This document shows positions 11,406 through 22,879 of a stretch of 64,000 nt of DNA, one piece after another. The notes below the pieces were generated by a model. It was not told the origin of the DNA, did no database searches, and saw nothing but the letters and a program-made list of their open reading frames with translations. The stretch covers positions 35,809,102-35,873,101 of the forward strand of contig NC_134850.1 in the NCBI RefSeq assembly GCF_965363235.1. The letters are read 5' to 3'. The stretch's first letter is position 1. Every line of letters begins with the position of its first letter. The stretch is from Mytilus galloprovincialis. Lineage: Eukaryota > Mollusca > Bivalvia > Mytilida > Mytilidae. The position numbers and the translations under genes are program-made.

Positions 11406-11409
11406 GTAA

Positions 11410-11695
11410 ATCCGCCACTGAACAAGGAAATCGTAATAGGACATACAAACCCTGGAATATCGTACCAACAAGGAGATACATGAACACTCTATGCAGGCGC
11501 TGCTGGAATGCTGTTACATAGAAATGGAAAGTTCACAATGTGGCAACTAAAATCAACTCTTTTTGTCGTTAAGTTTTGTTTTCAACCCACCTTTATTGTC
11601 AATTTATGTATCTTTTATCTTACGTTCTTATGATAGATGCGTTCAACATAGTCCACCGTGACACTTCGAATTATTTAGTAAAGGCAGCATCGATA
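11410..11695 (-). mobile_element. Reverse-transcriptase fossil, distal part
   Basis: Minus-strand text resembling 'LLVRYSRVC' (about 11440-11475) and a degraded palm-domain tail are visible up to 11693. The fossil is broken off exactly where the fold-back element at 11696 begins, and the preceding part of the same domain lies just beyond that element (14941-15110). Confidence 0.6.
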
Positions 11696-12116
11696 TATTA
11701 TGGAAGCGCATATGGTACATCCCTTGTAAAGTTATTTTGTTGTTTATAAGTCGGAATTATAAGTTATGTTGTGTGTAATTGTAAGCTGGAATCTAATCAT
11801 CATGTGGAGTCAACTTGTCGGAATGATGAAGAAATAATTGCATTACAATGTCGACTTGCTAATATAAATGTAATGACATAGTAATAAGAAGTCGACATGA
11901 TGAATTCAACTTGTTAATTGATTAAGTCGACAACTTGTTTATTTGAAGATGAGGTAAAACCACGTGACTACTTTGGAAAAACATAGGTCTTTTTTTAAAT
12001 CGATTTTTCCATATTTCGTTTGTTTAATGTGCTTCGGTTGTGTGAGTTATTTTGTATGAAAAGGGGGAACGGCAGTCAAATATCAGAAAAAAATAACAAT
12101 ATGTCGGACAAAAAGG

Positions 12117-12226
12117 GGATATACCCACAGGCACTTGTTTCTATCCATACGAAGGTCGACTATCCATATAAATAGATGGATAGTCGACCTTCGTATGGAT
12201 AGAAACAAGTGCCTGTGGATATACCC
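12117..12226. mobile_element. 94-bp perfect palindromic mini-element with 8-10 bp flanking direct repeats
   Basis: Two 43-base arms (12125-12167 and 12176-12218) are perfect reverse complements around an 8-base centre. Direct copies of 'ggatataccc' (12117-12126, 12217-12226) flank it. The matching place in the opposite arm of the fold-back (about 14505-14525) has one such sequence and no palindrome, so this is a later insertion with target duplication. It is far too short to encode anything. Confidence 0.85.
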
Positions 12227-12780
12227 CACCATTTAGTCAGACCGTTTATTTTCCTTAGTTCTCAAATGGAATCATGCAATATAATGATAAATTCGTGAAG
12301 GATTCAACGGAACCTTCTGTTGTATAAGATTGCTGCTGTCAGTGTAAAATTGTAATGTTGACTATAAAAAGTCATTTTTTCTGTAACATATAAAATTTAA
12401 AAAATAGTGGGGTTTTTTCTGTAGAAGCTTCATTTTGTTTTATTAAATCCAAGCATCTACAAAAAAAAAATATTTTTCAAAATCTTGTATGATCTAGAAT
12501 ATTAACTCCTGTAACAATTCAAATTCATGGAGATTTACAAAACAGTTTTACTTACTGCAAAAAAAAATATCCAGTTCCCTAGTATCTATGTAGAATCGCA
12601 GTGAATTATATCGAAGGAAGAGCACGGGGAGGGATCCGCTAGCTAAACAAATAAGGAGATCAGTAAAACCTTTACCGTATATATAGTAAGCTATGAAAGA
12701 ATCCGAATTTACATGTAAAACTACATCGGCGGGAAACCTAACAATCTAAATGACGAAGACGCCGACGCCACTACCCAATA

Positions 12781-13170
12781 AAGTTGTGAGATCTGGTGTG
12801 ATTGCCAACGAGACAACTAGCTACCAGAGTTTAAATGAAGAGGATTTCAGCAATCATAGGCAGTTGTACGGTCTTTAACAAATCGTATAATCGGCTATAA
12901 AAGACCACCACGTGGAAATGTGAAACAATTCAAACGAAATATGTATCGGCCTTATCTATAACAAAACAATTTACAAAAATCAAATATGAAACACATGCAC
13001 CAACAGCAACCATTGAACTACAGGCTCTTGACTTGTGACAGGCATAAGAAGAATGTGGCGGAGTTAAACATGTCTGTAGCGCTCAACCCTAACCCAAACC
13101 TGGGACCGCCGTGTCACAGCACAACAAAAACCATAAAAAATCAGCTGTAGCTGGATAACTCAAAAGATCG
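12781..13170 (+). repeat. Interspersed mussel repeat, family B
   Basis: It carries 'gtgattgccaacgagacaac' and 'gtgaaacaattcaaacga', then 'ctcttgacttgtgacaggc' near its end. Better copies are at 13727-14215 and 24044-24540. 3' fragments are at 18955-19115 and 44040-44215, and there is a minus-strand piece at 44790-45010. It is very abundant in mussels. I see no pol III boxes or terminal repeats. Confidence 0.7.
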
Positions 13171-13726
13171 GTATTACTGGCCAATATATATTCATCAAAA
13201 TCTGGCGAAGATCCCGAAGAGTGAGCTGATCCTGCTTTACGTGAGTCACCTGTCGTGTTATATTCGTGAAATTACAAACCCAGTGATTTGGTCGAATGCG
13301 GTAGGTCATCCCTGAGGAAAAGCGGAAGGAATTCTGGTTACGACAATTGGAACATATATTATTCGTTTTTTCCCTGTAATTGAGTGTGAGATGATTAAAA
13401 GTGTTTCATTTGTTGACAATAAAGTACTAGTCATTTGATGTGTGTCAAGCCAGCGACATTAATGTCGCGGAAGTGAGACAAAGCAATTCAGTCGTCGGTA
13501 TTAATGGCGTCGGCGTCTTCGTCTTTTAGATTGTTATGTTTCTCATTTTTTTTTCTTCACATTTATCATTTCGGGATCTTTCATAGCTTACTATGCGGTA
13601 GGGGTTTTGCTCATTGTTAAAGACCATATAGTGACATATAGCTGTATACTTCTCAGTGATTTGGTATGTTTTGGAGATATGTCATATTGGATGATCATAC
13701 CACATCTTCATATTTTTATATAAGTA

Positions 13727-14215
13727 TATAAAGAAAGAAGACGTGGTATAATTGCCAATGAGACAACTTTTCATAAGAGACCAAATGACACAGAAATTTA
13801 CAATTATAGGTTACCGTACGGCCTTCAACAATGAGCAAAGCCCATACTGGCTAGTCCACTGTAAAAGACCCCGAAATGATAAACGTAAAACAATTCAAAC
13901 GAGAAAACTAACGAACTTATTAATGAACAAAAAGTGCACGAAAAACAAATATGTAACTCATCAACAAACGACAACCACTGAATAACAGGCTCCTGACAGT
14001 GGGCAGGCACATACATATAGAATTAAAAATGTTAGCGGGATTCTAACCATCTCCTAACCTTGGACAGTGGTGTAACATTACAACATAAGAATGAACTATA
14101 AAAATCAATTGAAAAAGGCTTAACACATCAGATGGATACAAATAGAAATAATACACAGAGTGGACATGGCCGGGAACTTGTATATCCCAACAACAAAATG
14201 ACACGAAGTACAATT
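13727..14215 (+). repeat. Family B repeat
   Basis: Near-complete copy, from 'gtggtataattgccaatgag' to 'acttgtatatcccaac'. The overlapping 77- and 63-codon frames are translated repeat. Confidence 0.75.
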
Positions 14216-14940
14216 CTGAGAGTTTTGTTTTGCAGTTAATAAAACTTTTTTGTCCTGATAAATTTTTAAATCTACATTTATTTTATAAAACCGTGTATCG
14301 TTATATAGGAGTTATCTTTTAGATCAAGATAAAGCATCTACAGAAATGTATTTTTTAAATCTTGTATGTTACAGAAAAAATGAACTTTTTAAAGTCAACA
14401 GCAATCTCAGGCAAAGAAAGAGAAAGTTCCGTGGAATCTTTCAAGAATTTAGTATAGTACTGATTCCATTTGAGAACTAAGAAAAATAAACGGCCTGACT
14501 AAATGGTGGGAGTATATCCCCCTTATGTCCGAAATATTGTTATTTTTTTAATTACTTTTTTCTGATATTTGACTGCCGTTCCCCCTTTTCATACAAAATA
14601 ACTCACACAACCGAAGCACATTAAACAAACGGAATATGGAAATCAATTTAAAAGTAGACCTATGTTTTTCCAAAATAGTCACGATATCATCTTCAAATAA
14701 ACAAGTTGTCGACTTAATCAATTAACAAGTTGAAGTCATCATGTCGACTTCTTATTACTATGTCATTACATTTATATTAGCAAGTCGACATTGTAATGCA
14801 ATTATTTCTTCATCATTCCGACAAGTTGACTCCACATGATGATTAGATTCCAGCTTATAACACACAACATAACTAATAATTCCGACTAATTAGCAACAAA
14901 ATAACTTTACAAGGAGTGTACCATATGCGCTTCCATAATA

Positions 14941-15110
14941 TATAGTGCACGTGGTAATTAAGTCAAGTTAGAGGATAATGCATGCCAACATCGAATTCTC
15001 TTCTTTCTTTCTTGGAAACTCTTGTATAAAGTCAGCTTCATATGAACATAGGAACAAGTCGATAAGAAAATGAGCACTGTTTATTGCATTGGGAATGCCA
15101 ATTACATTTT
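14941..15110 (-). mobile_element. Reverse-transcriptase fossil, proximal part
   Basis: On the minus strand, degraded text of the 'GTNCAP..DLFLY.YEADFIQ' type covers about 14993-15108 and runs to the edge of the fold-back element. It is the same family as 46630-46870. Confidence 0.55.
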
Positions 15111-16380
15111 TTAAACACGTCTTCCAAATGTAACAAATATGTTGTCAATCAAGTAATGATGCTTTTTTGTAAATGAAAATTTAAGATGCAATTGATTTGG
15201 TATAGGTACACTACAATTATTATAAATGATGTACAGAGTACACTTTTACAAAGGGAGCTTTTTTCTATTGAACTGACTAATGATGAAGGATATTGCCCAA
15301 CTTGATGACTTCGAACCTTTGTTCGCAAACAGATTTTAGAAAGCCAGATATTTTCTCCTTTTCTTCTTTTCCAATGCTTATAGGTTTGAAAAGTCAGTGA
15401 CTGGCAATATCCGAGTGTTTTTGTTTGGATAAATGGGTGAGAATGAAGTATTTAAAGGGTTCATAAAAAAAAGGTTCGTGCAAATTATGAAGAACAGCCA
15501 ACTGCGGTTGTTTAAATGGCAGAAAACCATCATGAAGACTTAATGGTGTATAATGACGATGATTATCCGTGACGACTTCATCTACGTCGAAGAGTAGATC
15601 GACTAGTTAAAAATGTGCATAACATTCACCGAGCTGCAGGAAGGACTAGATATAATAATTTTATCATAAACTTTATCATTGCAACCATACTTGTGGCGTC
15701 GAAGGTTCCCAATTCCTCGATGGTCTTCCTGTTGTCTATATAGCTAAGGAGATGTGTTGCAAGATGAGAGATGTTAGTCCTGCAGATGGTATATATTTTC
15801 ACTTATGTGAATTTGCATAGACATGATTGAAAGATCAAGCTGATTAAAATGCAGGTGAGGCAATTTAGCTTGAAATATTGTTGATTTCTGATCTATGGCC
15901 GCAAATACGTTTTATTAAGCCTTCTTTTCGTTTCAACGACATGTACCAATGGTCCGCAAAGACACATAAAAAGTCAGTATATATATATATCTATTAATCT
16001 AATGATTTATAAGAATTATAAATGATTGCTCAACGTCTCAATAAGCATGATCCAGTATAAGCATTCGCCGTTTTTTTTAAAGTTGAGCATACTCACTGGT
16101 ATCATTTTTGTTTTATTTTTCAAAAGAATTTTTCAAGACTTTATCTTCTAATAAAAATCAAACTTTTGGGAATAAGACAAAATTCACAGTCTATTTGAGT
16201 AAAAATCACCTATTTTTTTAGCAAAACTGGTAGCTTGAAGAGATTTTTTACTTTTTATATCATTTTGGTAAATATGAAAACATGTCAGTTTAGCAACAAT
16301 CAAGCTGAGCTGGTTACCGCAACAACAAAAAAATATAAAAAAATCCGTTTTTCATAATCCCTATCGCGTACCGTATGGGT
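15111..16380. other. No gene recognised
   Basis: Mixed AT-rich DNA. Around 15660-15790 one plus-strand frame reads sensibly for about 30 codons ('LDGLPVVYIAKEMCCKM'), but it is bounded by stops and I cannot link it to a family. It may be an old pseudogene scrap. Confidence 0.35.
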
Positions 16381-16388
16381 TTTGTCAG

Positions 16389-16601
16389 TTATAGACAACA
16401 ATCACATTGACGCTTTGATAAAAAGTTGCTTTGCATTAAAACACGCATAAGAGGTAGAAATCCCGGCACGGACAACCATCGATTTCGCCGGTAGTAATCA
16501 GGTAATTCTTTTGCGCTTTCATACATTGTGTGGTAAACATTATATGTCATTAATTCTCTTCTAAACATGAAGGTCTTTAAGGATCCGGGTCGTATCGCCA
16601 A
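16389..16601 (-). other. Unidentified 70-codon open frame, somewhat GC-richer than its surroundings
   Basis: The minus frame opens 'MAIRPGSLKTFMFRRELMTY' and includes 'YYRRNRWLSVPGFLPLM'. Its composition is more protein-like than most frames here and its base composition is less AT-rich. There are no splice partners, no domain I recognise and no neighbours that help. It could be a relic exon or part of an unrecognised repeat. Confidence 0.2.
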
Positions 16602-16619
16602 GATTTTCGAACTGACCCA

Positions 16620-17210
16620 TAGTCGTGACGTCCCTATGAAAAAGCCATCCCAAGATCAACATCTCAACTTTCAAAAGCTTATTATTTATATAACTTTAAT
16701 AAGACTATAATTTGTATACAGACAACTTAAGATCCATTGAGCTTTTAAATCTTCTTCTTCTTCTTCTGCTCCTTCCATTTACATGCATTCCACCTCTGCA
16801 CACTCTTGTGAATTGTCACATTTTCATGATTTTACTACTCATGCCAGCTAGTGACCCTTTAAAGCACATTAAGCTGAAAAACATTATAGTTCAAAGCATT
16901 AATTTTTTTTTTAGGCATTTCGTGATGATAAGAATAGGGTACCCCACATGACCAATGAGGGTGAAATATTTTAATGTTAATGTATAATGTTAGCAATAAA
17001 CATTTTACTCTTTTTGATCATGTTGATGTGGTTACAAAGTGAGATTTGAAGAATAATGATAAAAAGTTAAGGCTCATTTGACGCTAGTGAAAAACAGACT
17101 TTTGACATTTGACAATAAAGGGCATTCATACATTTTCCCTCTTTCATCAGCATGTACTATCATTTTAGGTAACAATAAGTATAAAAAAAATAGGTTAAAA
17201 TCGTTGTTTT
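16620..17210. other. No gene recognised
   Basis: A CTT microsatellite-like run near 16751-16768 is the only feature seen. Confidence 0.4.
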
Positions 17211-17215
17211 CTCTA

Positions 17216-17360
17216 AAACTCTGTCCTTGCGGTCATAAAACTTTTGAGCACAATTTATGTACTAGACTCAAGAATCAACCAATCAAAATACTGGATTTTG
17301 TGTTTCGAGCATGATTTTTGTGCTTTGAGCACTGAGCAAAGTTTTATGACTTCAACCCCT
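17216..17360. mobile_element. Short MITE with imperfect inverted ends (pair with 51745-51893)
   Basis: The ends read 'ggtcataaaacttttgagca' and, inverted, 'tgctttgagcactgagcaaag' family text. The middle contains 'caaccaatcaaaatactgg'. A copy in reverse orientation is at 51745-51893. About 145 bp and non-coding. Confidence 0.7.
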
Positions 17361-17523
17361 GGGTTAATTCCAAATCTTTGCATCGGTGCAAAGTTCTTGA
17401 TATTTTTGTTCCTTGTGGTCCAGACTTGTGATGAAAGACATTTAAGATTTAGCAATGAATCACATAATCATTAATACTAGTCGCTAGTTATGTATAAATA
17501 ATTTCCTGATTCATTGTTAAATC

Positions 17524-18018
17524 TTAATATGGAGACGAAGTCCCCAAAAACAGTAGAAAAATCAATAAAAAAAAAAAAAAAAATCAGGGAAAATTTTCCT
17601 GAAATTTCATTGTACTAATGAACTCAAAATCGGGAAATTTTTTGGATGTCATGATTCAAATTCCTGCATCTGCGCAGAAATCTACAATGTATTTCCTTTT
17701 TCCGGTCTGGTATGTATGAAACTTTGAGTAAAATATATATTTATCAGTCTAGTATAAAATAGGAAGGAACACAATACCAATTTCATTTTTAATTATTCCT
17801 TGATATGAAAAAACGTTACCTGATGATAGCATTTCTTTGTTTACATTGCATATGACGTCATAACTTAAATAACGTCACAACTAAAATCCCTAACAACAGA
17901 ACCAAAATCGGAAACGTTACGGTATTTCCGTTTCTTTTTTTTAACAAATATTTAAGTTACAAAAAAATAATTCATACAGACTTCGTCCCCATTTACAGGT
18001 AATGTCTGCCTCATATTA
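17524..18018. mobile_element. MITE with 'ggagacgaagtc' / 'gacttcgtccccat' ends
   Basis: About 490 bp. The inverted termini are 'atggagacgaagtccc' (17529) and 'gacttcgtccccatttac' (17979). It ends by 'tctgcctcatatta'. A second, rearranged copy lies at 46874-47305. The poly-A run at 17567 is internal. Non-coding. Confidence 0.7.
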
Positions 18019-18024
18019 AATCTC

Positions 18025-18740
18025 ATATTTGTTATAAATCAAAAACAACAACAACAATATTTTATTTTAAGAGGGTTACACAGTAAGTTATATACCTAAT
18101 CTTCCCTGAGGCCCTCATCATAAAAAAATCATAAACAAAATGCAAACCTATACATTGCATACATCATATATCATTAGTATAAAAGTCAAGTATGTTAACA
18201 ATTTATGCTCTATACAACTTGATAAAATGTTAGGACAAAAATAATTATGATGACATAATCAGTTTTCAATATTTTTTCAACATTTATTTAGGCCTACAGT
18301 ATAAAAATAGTAATATGTAGTAATGATTGCAATTAGGAAACTATTCATCAAGACCATACAACAAAAATGTGTACACTTGCAGAATTCGCCTTTTCAGAAT
18401 CTAAAGGACTATGTGTAATCTCATTGTTCGTACACCAAAATGAAAATAATGTGACGTCATTGGCTCAATTTCCATTGTTTAGAACGTTTTACACCAATCA
18501 CAACGTTTTGGTGTACGCTTTTGAAAATACTACCCAGGATGCATTATATTCTGAAACGGTGAATTCTGTAGGACCTTCATCAATGATCAAAACTCATACT
18601 TTTTGTTCTTATTTGTACATATATATGTACATAGGCAGTAAACTATAACATGCACAAGAAATGCATGTACTAAGTGACAAAAAAAATGAAATTGTTTTTT
18701 TAATGTTTTAATATTATTTGACAAAAGTTTTGCATACCAC
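18025..18740. other. No gene recognised
   Basis: A 93-codon frame (18367-18648) has no recognisable domain or splice context and is not called. Confidence 0.4.
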
Positions 18741-18744
18741 ATAT

Positions 18745-18955
18745 ACAGAGGGGGGATAGGAGGGGTCCTGATCCCGAAATCCCGGACTTAAAAAAACGAA
18801 TTCCCGAAGTCCCGAATTTAAATAAAGTAAATCCCGATGTCCCGAAATCCGAAAAAAACGATCCCCGGATCCCGAAAGGGTCAATCCCGAAATCCTGAGC
18901 TTAAAAAAACCCGATCCCGGAGTCCCGATAAAGGTCCTATCCCCCCTCTATACAG
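18745..18955. mobile_element. Small element with inverted ends and 'atcccgaaatcccg' core
   Basis: The ends 'agaggggggatagga' (about 18747) and 'tcctatcccccctct' (about 18937) are inverted copies. The inside is a degenerate array of 'cccgaa'/'atcccg' words. About 210 bp. The pattern is familiar from bivalve genomes. Confidence 0.65.
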
Positions 18956-19250
18956 CTATAGAAAGCCCCAGAATGACAAATGTAAAACAATTCAAACAAG
19001 AAAACCAATGGCCTAATTTATGTGCCAAAAAATGAACAAAAGACAAACACATCAACAACCGACAACCACTAATTACTGGCTCCTGACTTGGGACAGGCAA
19101 ATACATACAGAACACAGTTTATTTGAGAAAAAAAGGAAAAACAACAAAAATACTTAAGTCTAAGAAAAATTCTTAAACAGAAAGTCTAAAACACCTCAAA
19201 TGAATGCAAAACAACTGCTATATTCTTGACTTGTTACACATGGTACATAC
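18955..19250 (+). repeat. Family B 3' fragment followed by family C fragment
   Basis: 18955-19115 matches the second half of family B ('aatgtaaaacaattcaaac', 'ctcctgacttgggacaggc'). 19130-19250 matches family C ('tgctatattcttgacttg'). They lie just upstream of the SLC25A35 coding start. Confidence 0.6.
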
Positions 19251-19426
19251 ATTCTCTTATGAAGAAAATGGTTTGATTTAATTTTGCAACATTTAGCAAT
19301 CATGGTAGTACTAGTCACTGTGTTACCCACGGCCGTTTAAGCACAGTGACTAGTAGATTAACTGTAATATATCATGTATATATTCCATTACATTACAATG
19401 CATGTTTGAAACTTTACAGGTTCAAA

Positions 19427-19438
19427 ATGACAAAGTGA
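19427..19438 (+). promoter_or_regulatory. Candidate 4-codon upstream ORF in the SLC25A35 leader
   Basis: ATG-ACA-AAG-TGA ends 30 bases before the carrier start codon. It lies just after a 'tttacag' acceptor-like site (19413-19419), so the leader may start with a spliced non-coding exon. A uORF here could reduce translation; this is inference only. Confidence 0.3.
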
Positions 19439-19468
19439 TTGTTATAGAACATCCAGTGCGCATACAAC

Positions 19469-21994
19469 ATGCCTGGAAGGCCCCATGAAGAAATGCTGCT
19501 TGGTGGGTTTGCAGCTGTCGGAGCAGGGTTTTTCACCAATCCCCTTGAAGTTGTAAAAACACGTATGCAACTGCAAGGTGAACTTAAAGCAAGAGGACAC
19601 TATGCTGTTCATTATCGCAATTCTCTTCATGCCATTTACACAATATTCAAAAGTGATGGAATCTTTCGACTACAGAGTGGACTGGTTCCTGCCCTGTGGT
19701 ACCAGTTGTTTATGAATGGGATGAGGTTAGGATCATACCAGATCATGACTAATTTAGGACTATTAAATGGAAGTGATGGTAAAGTCAGTTTTCTAAAGAG
19801 TATATTAGGTGGAGCTTCCGCTGGCTGTGTTGGGGCAATAGTTGGAAGTCCATTTTATATGGTAAAATATACGAATTAAATATCTCAAAATAACTGGCCC
19901 CTGCTGAAGTTAAATGAATTTAAGAATTATGAAATAACATTAAATTTGATTATACTTCACGTTAAAATGCCATATTTTGATTGGCTTATACGAGGGTGTA
20001 AATTTACCCTATCACATGGCTGAGCGGGTGACAATTTTTTTGAATGTCACCCTCTCGTCCAGACCAATCAAAAATCGTAATTTAAAAGACAAAGATTTGA
20101 ATTTACATCAATTTATTAAAGACAATGCTGAGGTTCTACTTTTTTGCTCAGATTTCTATTATTTGACTGTCAAAATAAAAAAAAGTAAAATATCTGGTTT
20201 CACTTCAGTTTATTTTTCTAATACCAATAACATTGCTGTGTACGTGACGTCATAGAAATTACTTTTAAATAAAATTCATCTGTAAAAGACAATAATGATA
20301 GGACATTCAGTATAATATATTAAATGACACATAGCTGAGAGGGTGATAGAGCAGATTGTTACCCCATCGAAAAAGCATTGTCAACCTTGGCTTCACCGCG
20401 GTTGACAATGTTTTCTTGGGTTAACAATCTGCTCTATCACCCTCTCAGCTATGTGTTATTTATATAATATTCCTTTATGCCCTTGTCACTTCTTCAATTG
20501 TGTAGGAAATACATGTAGATCCACAATCATTTTCAACAGCTGCTTTAGTTAATTTATTAGTGATAGGTTGAAGATTTTGTTCAAACAAAACAAATCTACA
20601 ATGTAGAATTTCTAATGTTGTCTTTTCTCCATTTTTTCAGGTTAAAACACAACTTCAGAGTAGATCAGCTAGTTCTATTGCTGTAGGATACCAGCACGGA
20701 CATGGAAGCATGGTAGAAGGATTTTCTAATATCCTTAAGGAGCATGGTATAGGAGGCTTATGGAGAGGAGTAACTGGTGCCATGTTCAGGGTAATGATTG
20801 GATCTGCTGCTCAACTCACAACTTTTTCTACTGCCAAAGAATATATACTTAGTTTGAAGGTAAGTAAAAGATAAGTTTGAAGGGTACTTTGGTTTGCTAA
20901 TGATTTAAGATTAGTTACCACACAAAAATATTCTTAATACCATATACTGTTAAGTTAACCATTCCAAAATATAACAGACTGCTGACAAAGATATCCAGTT
21001 TGCTGTCTTTTGAATGTTTGTACACATCTTAAAATAAAAAATTGACATCATTGTTATACACAAATATATATCATGTATATAGAAATCATTAATTTATGTT
21101 AATGGAACAAAAACACATTTTCAAAAGACACCTAGTAGGCAATATAGTCATTCCGTCAATTTAAACATAAAGGCATGACTTTCACATAACTTTTCTTTAC
21201 ATCAGCATTCACAATGACAAAATCCTTTGACAGGGGAGCCTGAAACTGCAAATATTAATGTTAAAATTTCTAAAGAAAATGTAAATTTTTTTTAAAAATC
21301 AGATCAGTTATTGGTTATTCTTGTTCTATATGTATTATTATTATGTACATGGGGGGAACATATACTTGCCTCTGCATATCACTCAAGTTATACATGTATT
21401 GCTATAGAGCAACAAAAACACATCTATTACCATGGCACGTTTATTCCACAGAGACAGAATACATCACTTTACAAATATGCATCGCTATACAAAGGGACAC
21501 AACTCTCATGACTTACTGTAAAACACATACCGTGTATATACATTACGTTAATCACCACTATCATTCTTAGCTTAAATACTTATGATTTTGCCAATTACGA
21601 TTGTGAACTATACTATACCTACATACTTCTTACTTTTCAGGTATTCAATGACACATCGATACTCATTCCATTCTGTTCTAGTATAGTTAGTGGTATTGTA
21701 TTGACAGTGTTTATGACTCCGCCTGATGTAATGTGTACTCGTTTATATAACCAAGGAGTGGATGCTAATGGAAAAGGACTGTATTATAAAAACCTACTAG
21801 ACTGTGGTGTTAAAATCATGAAAAAGGAGGGACCATGGGGATTTTATAAAGGCTGGGGACCATCCTTTTTAAGGATTGCTCCTCATTCTGTTCTTAGTTT
21901 GATGTTTTGGGACCAGTTGCGAAAAACATATGAAAAACTTTATCATAAACATATAGAAATTGATATTCCAGATTCTGTTAAATCCTCAGAATAG
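19469..21994 (+). CDS. SLC25A35: Mitochondrial carrier, solute carrier family 25 member 35 (three coding exons)
   Basis: Exons are 19469-19861, 20641-20859 and 21641-21994, giving 321 residues (131+73+117). Both introns are GT-AG and in phase 0. The three carrier repeats are clear. Repeat 1 has '[16 protein letters not shown]'. Repeat 2 has 'SPFYMVKTQLQ', where the missing acid is also typical of vertebrate SLC25A35. Repeat 3 has '[12 protein letters not shown]', followed by '[11 protein letters not shown]' and '[15 protein letters not shown]'. The whole protein aligns by eye with human SLC25A35, including 'CTRLYNQ' and the C-terminal 'FWDQLR'. It acts in the inner mitochondrial membrane; the substrate is not established and is probably an organic anion. 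The chosen start gives a short N-terminus with no cleavable presequence, as is usual for the family. SLC25A34 is the close alternative. Confidence 0.93.
19975..20075. mobile_element. Decayed small inverted element in SLC25A35 intron 1
   Basis: 'ttgattggcttatacgaggg' at the left and 'ctctcgtccagaccaatcaa' at the right are roughly inverted. About 95 bp. A 92-codon frame here is intron noise. Confidence 0.45.
20325..20462. mobile_element. Near-palindromic MITE in SLC25A35 intron 1
   Basis: The arms 'cacatagctgagagggtgat' (20329) and 'atcaccctctcagctatgtg' (about 20434-20455) are inverted and continue inward through 'agagcagattgtta'. The centre includes 'accgcggttgacaatg'. About 135 bp. Confidence 0.8.
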
Positions 21995-22089
21995 GTGTTC
22001 TAAAAGTGGTGTCACTAGGAAGATGTATTATTAATCAGATTTTTACAAACGGGTGATCTTGATTTCCTTATTTATAGGTCTTTATATGG

Positions 22090-22410
22090 TTTTTTGCCCT
22101 ACCTGCATCAGTGGGGAGGTATTGTCTAATCTGTGCAATTGTCAATGTCTATCGGTTATTGCAGCATAAAGCAATCAACTATCAATCATCTATCCAGTAT
22201 TGGGTATCAGGTTGACCATTAAATTGTGGTCATATCAACTTGAAACTTAGTTCATAATTATATTCTTATCTCATCTTTCTAGAAAATATACCTGTATTGC
22301 CAAATAAGAGTTTTCGCCTAGATTTTGCGGTCAACTGAAAGTAGAAAAGTAATAGTGTGAGCAGGGCATAGTTTTCTATGAAAACATATATTTTTACTAC
22401 ATGTATACCT
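22090..22410 (+). repeat. Bivalve 'cca-aacttcaaacttag' repeat, diverged copy
   Basis: It shares 'caacttgaaacttagt', 'agttttcgcctagatttt' and 'agtgtgagcagggcat' with the better copy at 22880-23165. It lies in the probable SLC25A35 3' UTR or downstream flank. Confidence 0.6.
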
Positions 22411-22454
22411 TTATGTTTCATTGGATTGCATGGCCTCTGTTGCTGAATAGTCAA

Positions 22455-22550
22455 AAGTAGTCACACTACAGTATCACTAGCCTTTCAACACTGAGGTTGT
22501 GAGTTTGAATCCACTAAGAAGCAGGTGCATTCGTCTCCAATCTTAAATTG
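22455..22550 (+). repeat. tRNA-derived SINE fragment
   Basis: 'ttgtgagtttgaatccact' is a box-B-like segment matching the full SINE at 51102-51368. The left part and tail are missing. Confidence 0.6.
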
Positions 22551-22671
22551 ACTTAATTATTTATAGTTTATCTCGTGCAAGTATATTTGACTATTTATTC
22601 TTCCCAAATAGAATTAGTAGACTTAAAATATTTTTAGAAGTTGTTTTGTTCAGTAAAATGTAGCACTTAAT

Positions 22672-22795
22672 GACTGGTTATGAGGGTGAAAGCAAGTTTG
22701 ATAACAACTATTGTGCTCTGCTTTGCCTCAAACAATGGTTGCTATCTCAGGGACAACAAACTTGATATTTCCCTCATAACTAGTCAATAGGTGTA
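22672..22795. mobile_element. MITE with inverted ends 'gactggttatgaggg' / 'ccctcataactagtc'
   Basis: About 120 bp with paired arms extending to 'caagtttgat' and its inverse. Non-coding. Confidence 0.7.
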
Positions 22796-22879
22796 AACTG
22801 GTACTGTTATATTTGTTATATCTAGTAATCATTGTTGAAATACTTTAAATATAATTATTGTTATTTGTAGTTGTATCTG

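Larger units (their letters stand above)
11696..14940. mobile_element. Giant fold-back element (long inverted repeats), TA target
   Basis: The two ends are inverted copies starting 'tattatggaagcgcatatgg'. The arms run inward for over 1 kb: 11696-12460 pairs with about 14250-14940, and 12655-12775 pairs with about 13495-13620. Both flanks carry TA. No transposase frame is visible, so the element is non-autonomous; the TA duplication suggests a Tc1/mariner-type mobiliser. It has collected family B repeats at 12781-13170 and 13727-14215 and a palindromic insertion at 12125-12218. The region near 13440-13490 lies in the central, unpaired part. Confidence 0.8.

Noticed and set aside
11696-14940. 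CRISPR-like or phage-type array
   Set aside because: Inverted, not regularly spaced direct repeats; eukaryotic context. Nothing in the window resembles a prokaryotic defence system.
19469-19879. Exon 1 of SLC25A35 read through to the stop at 19879
   Set aside because: Residues after 'SPFYM' fail to match the family, whereas splicing at 19862 to 20641 restores 'VKTQLQ'.
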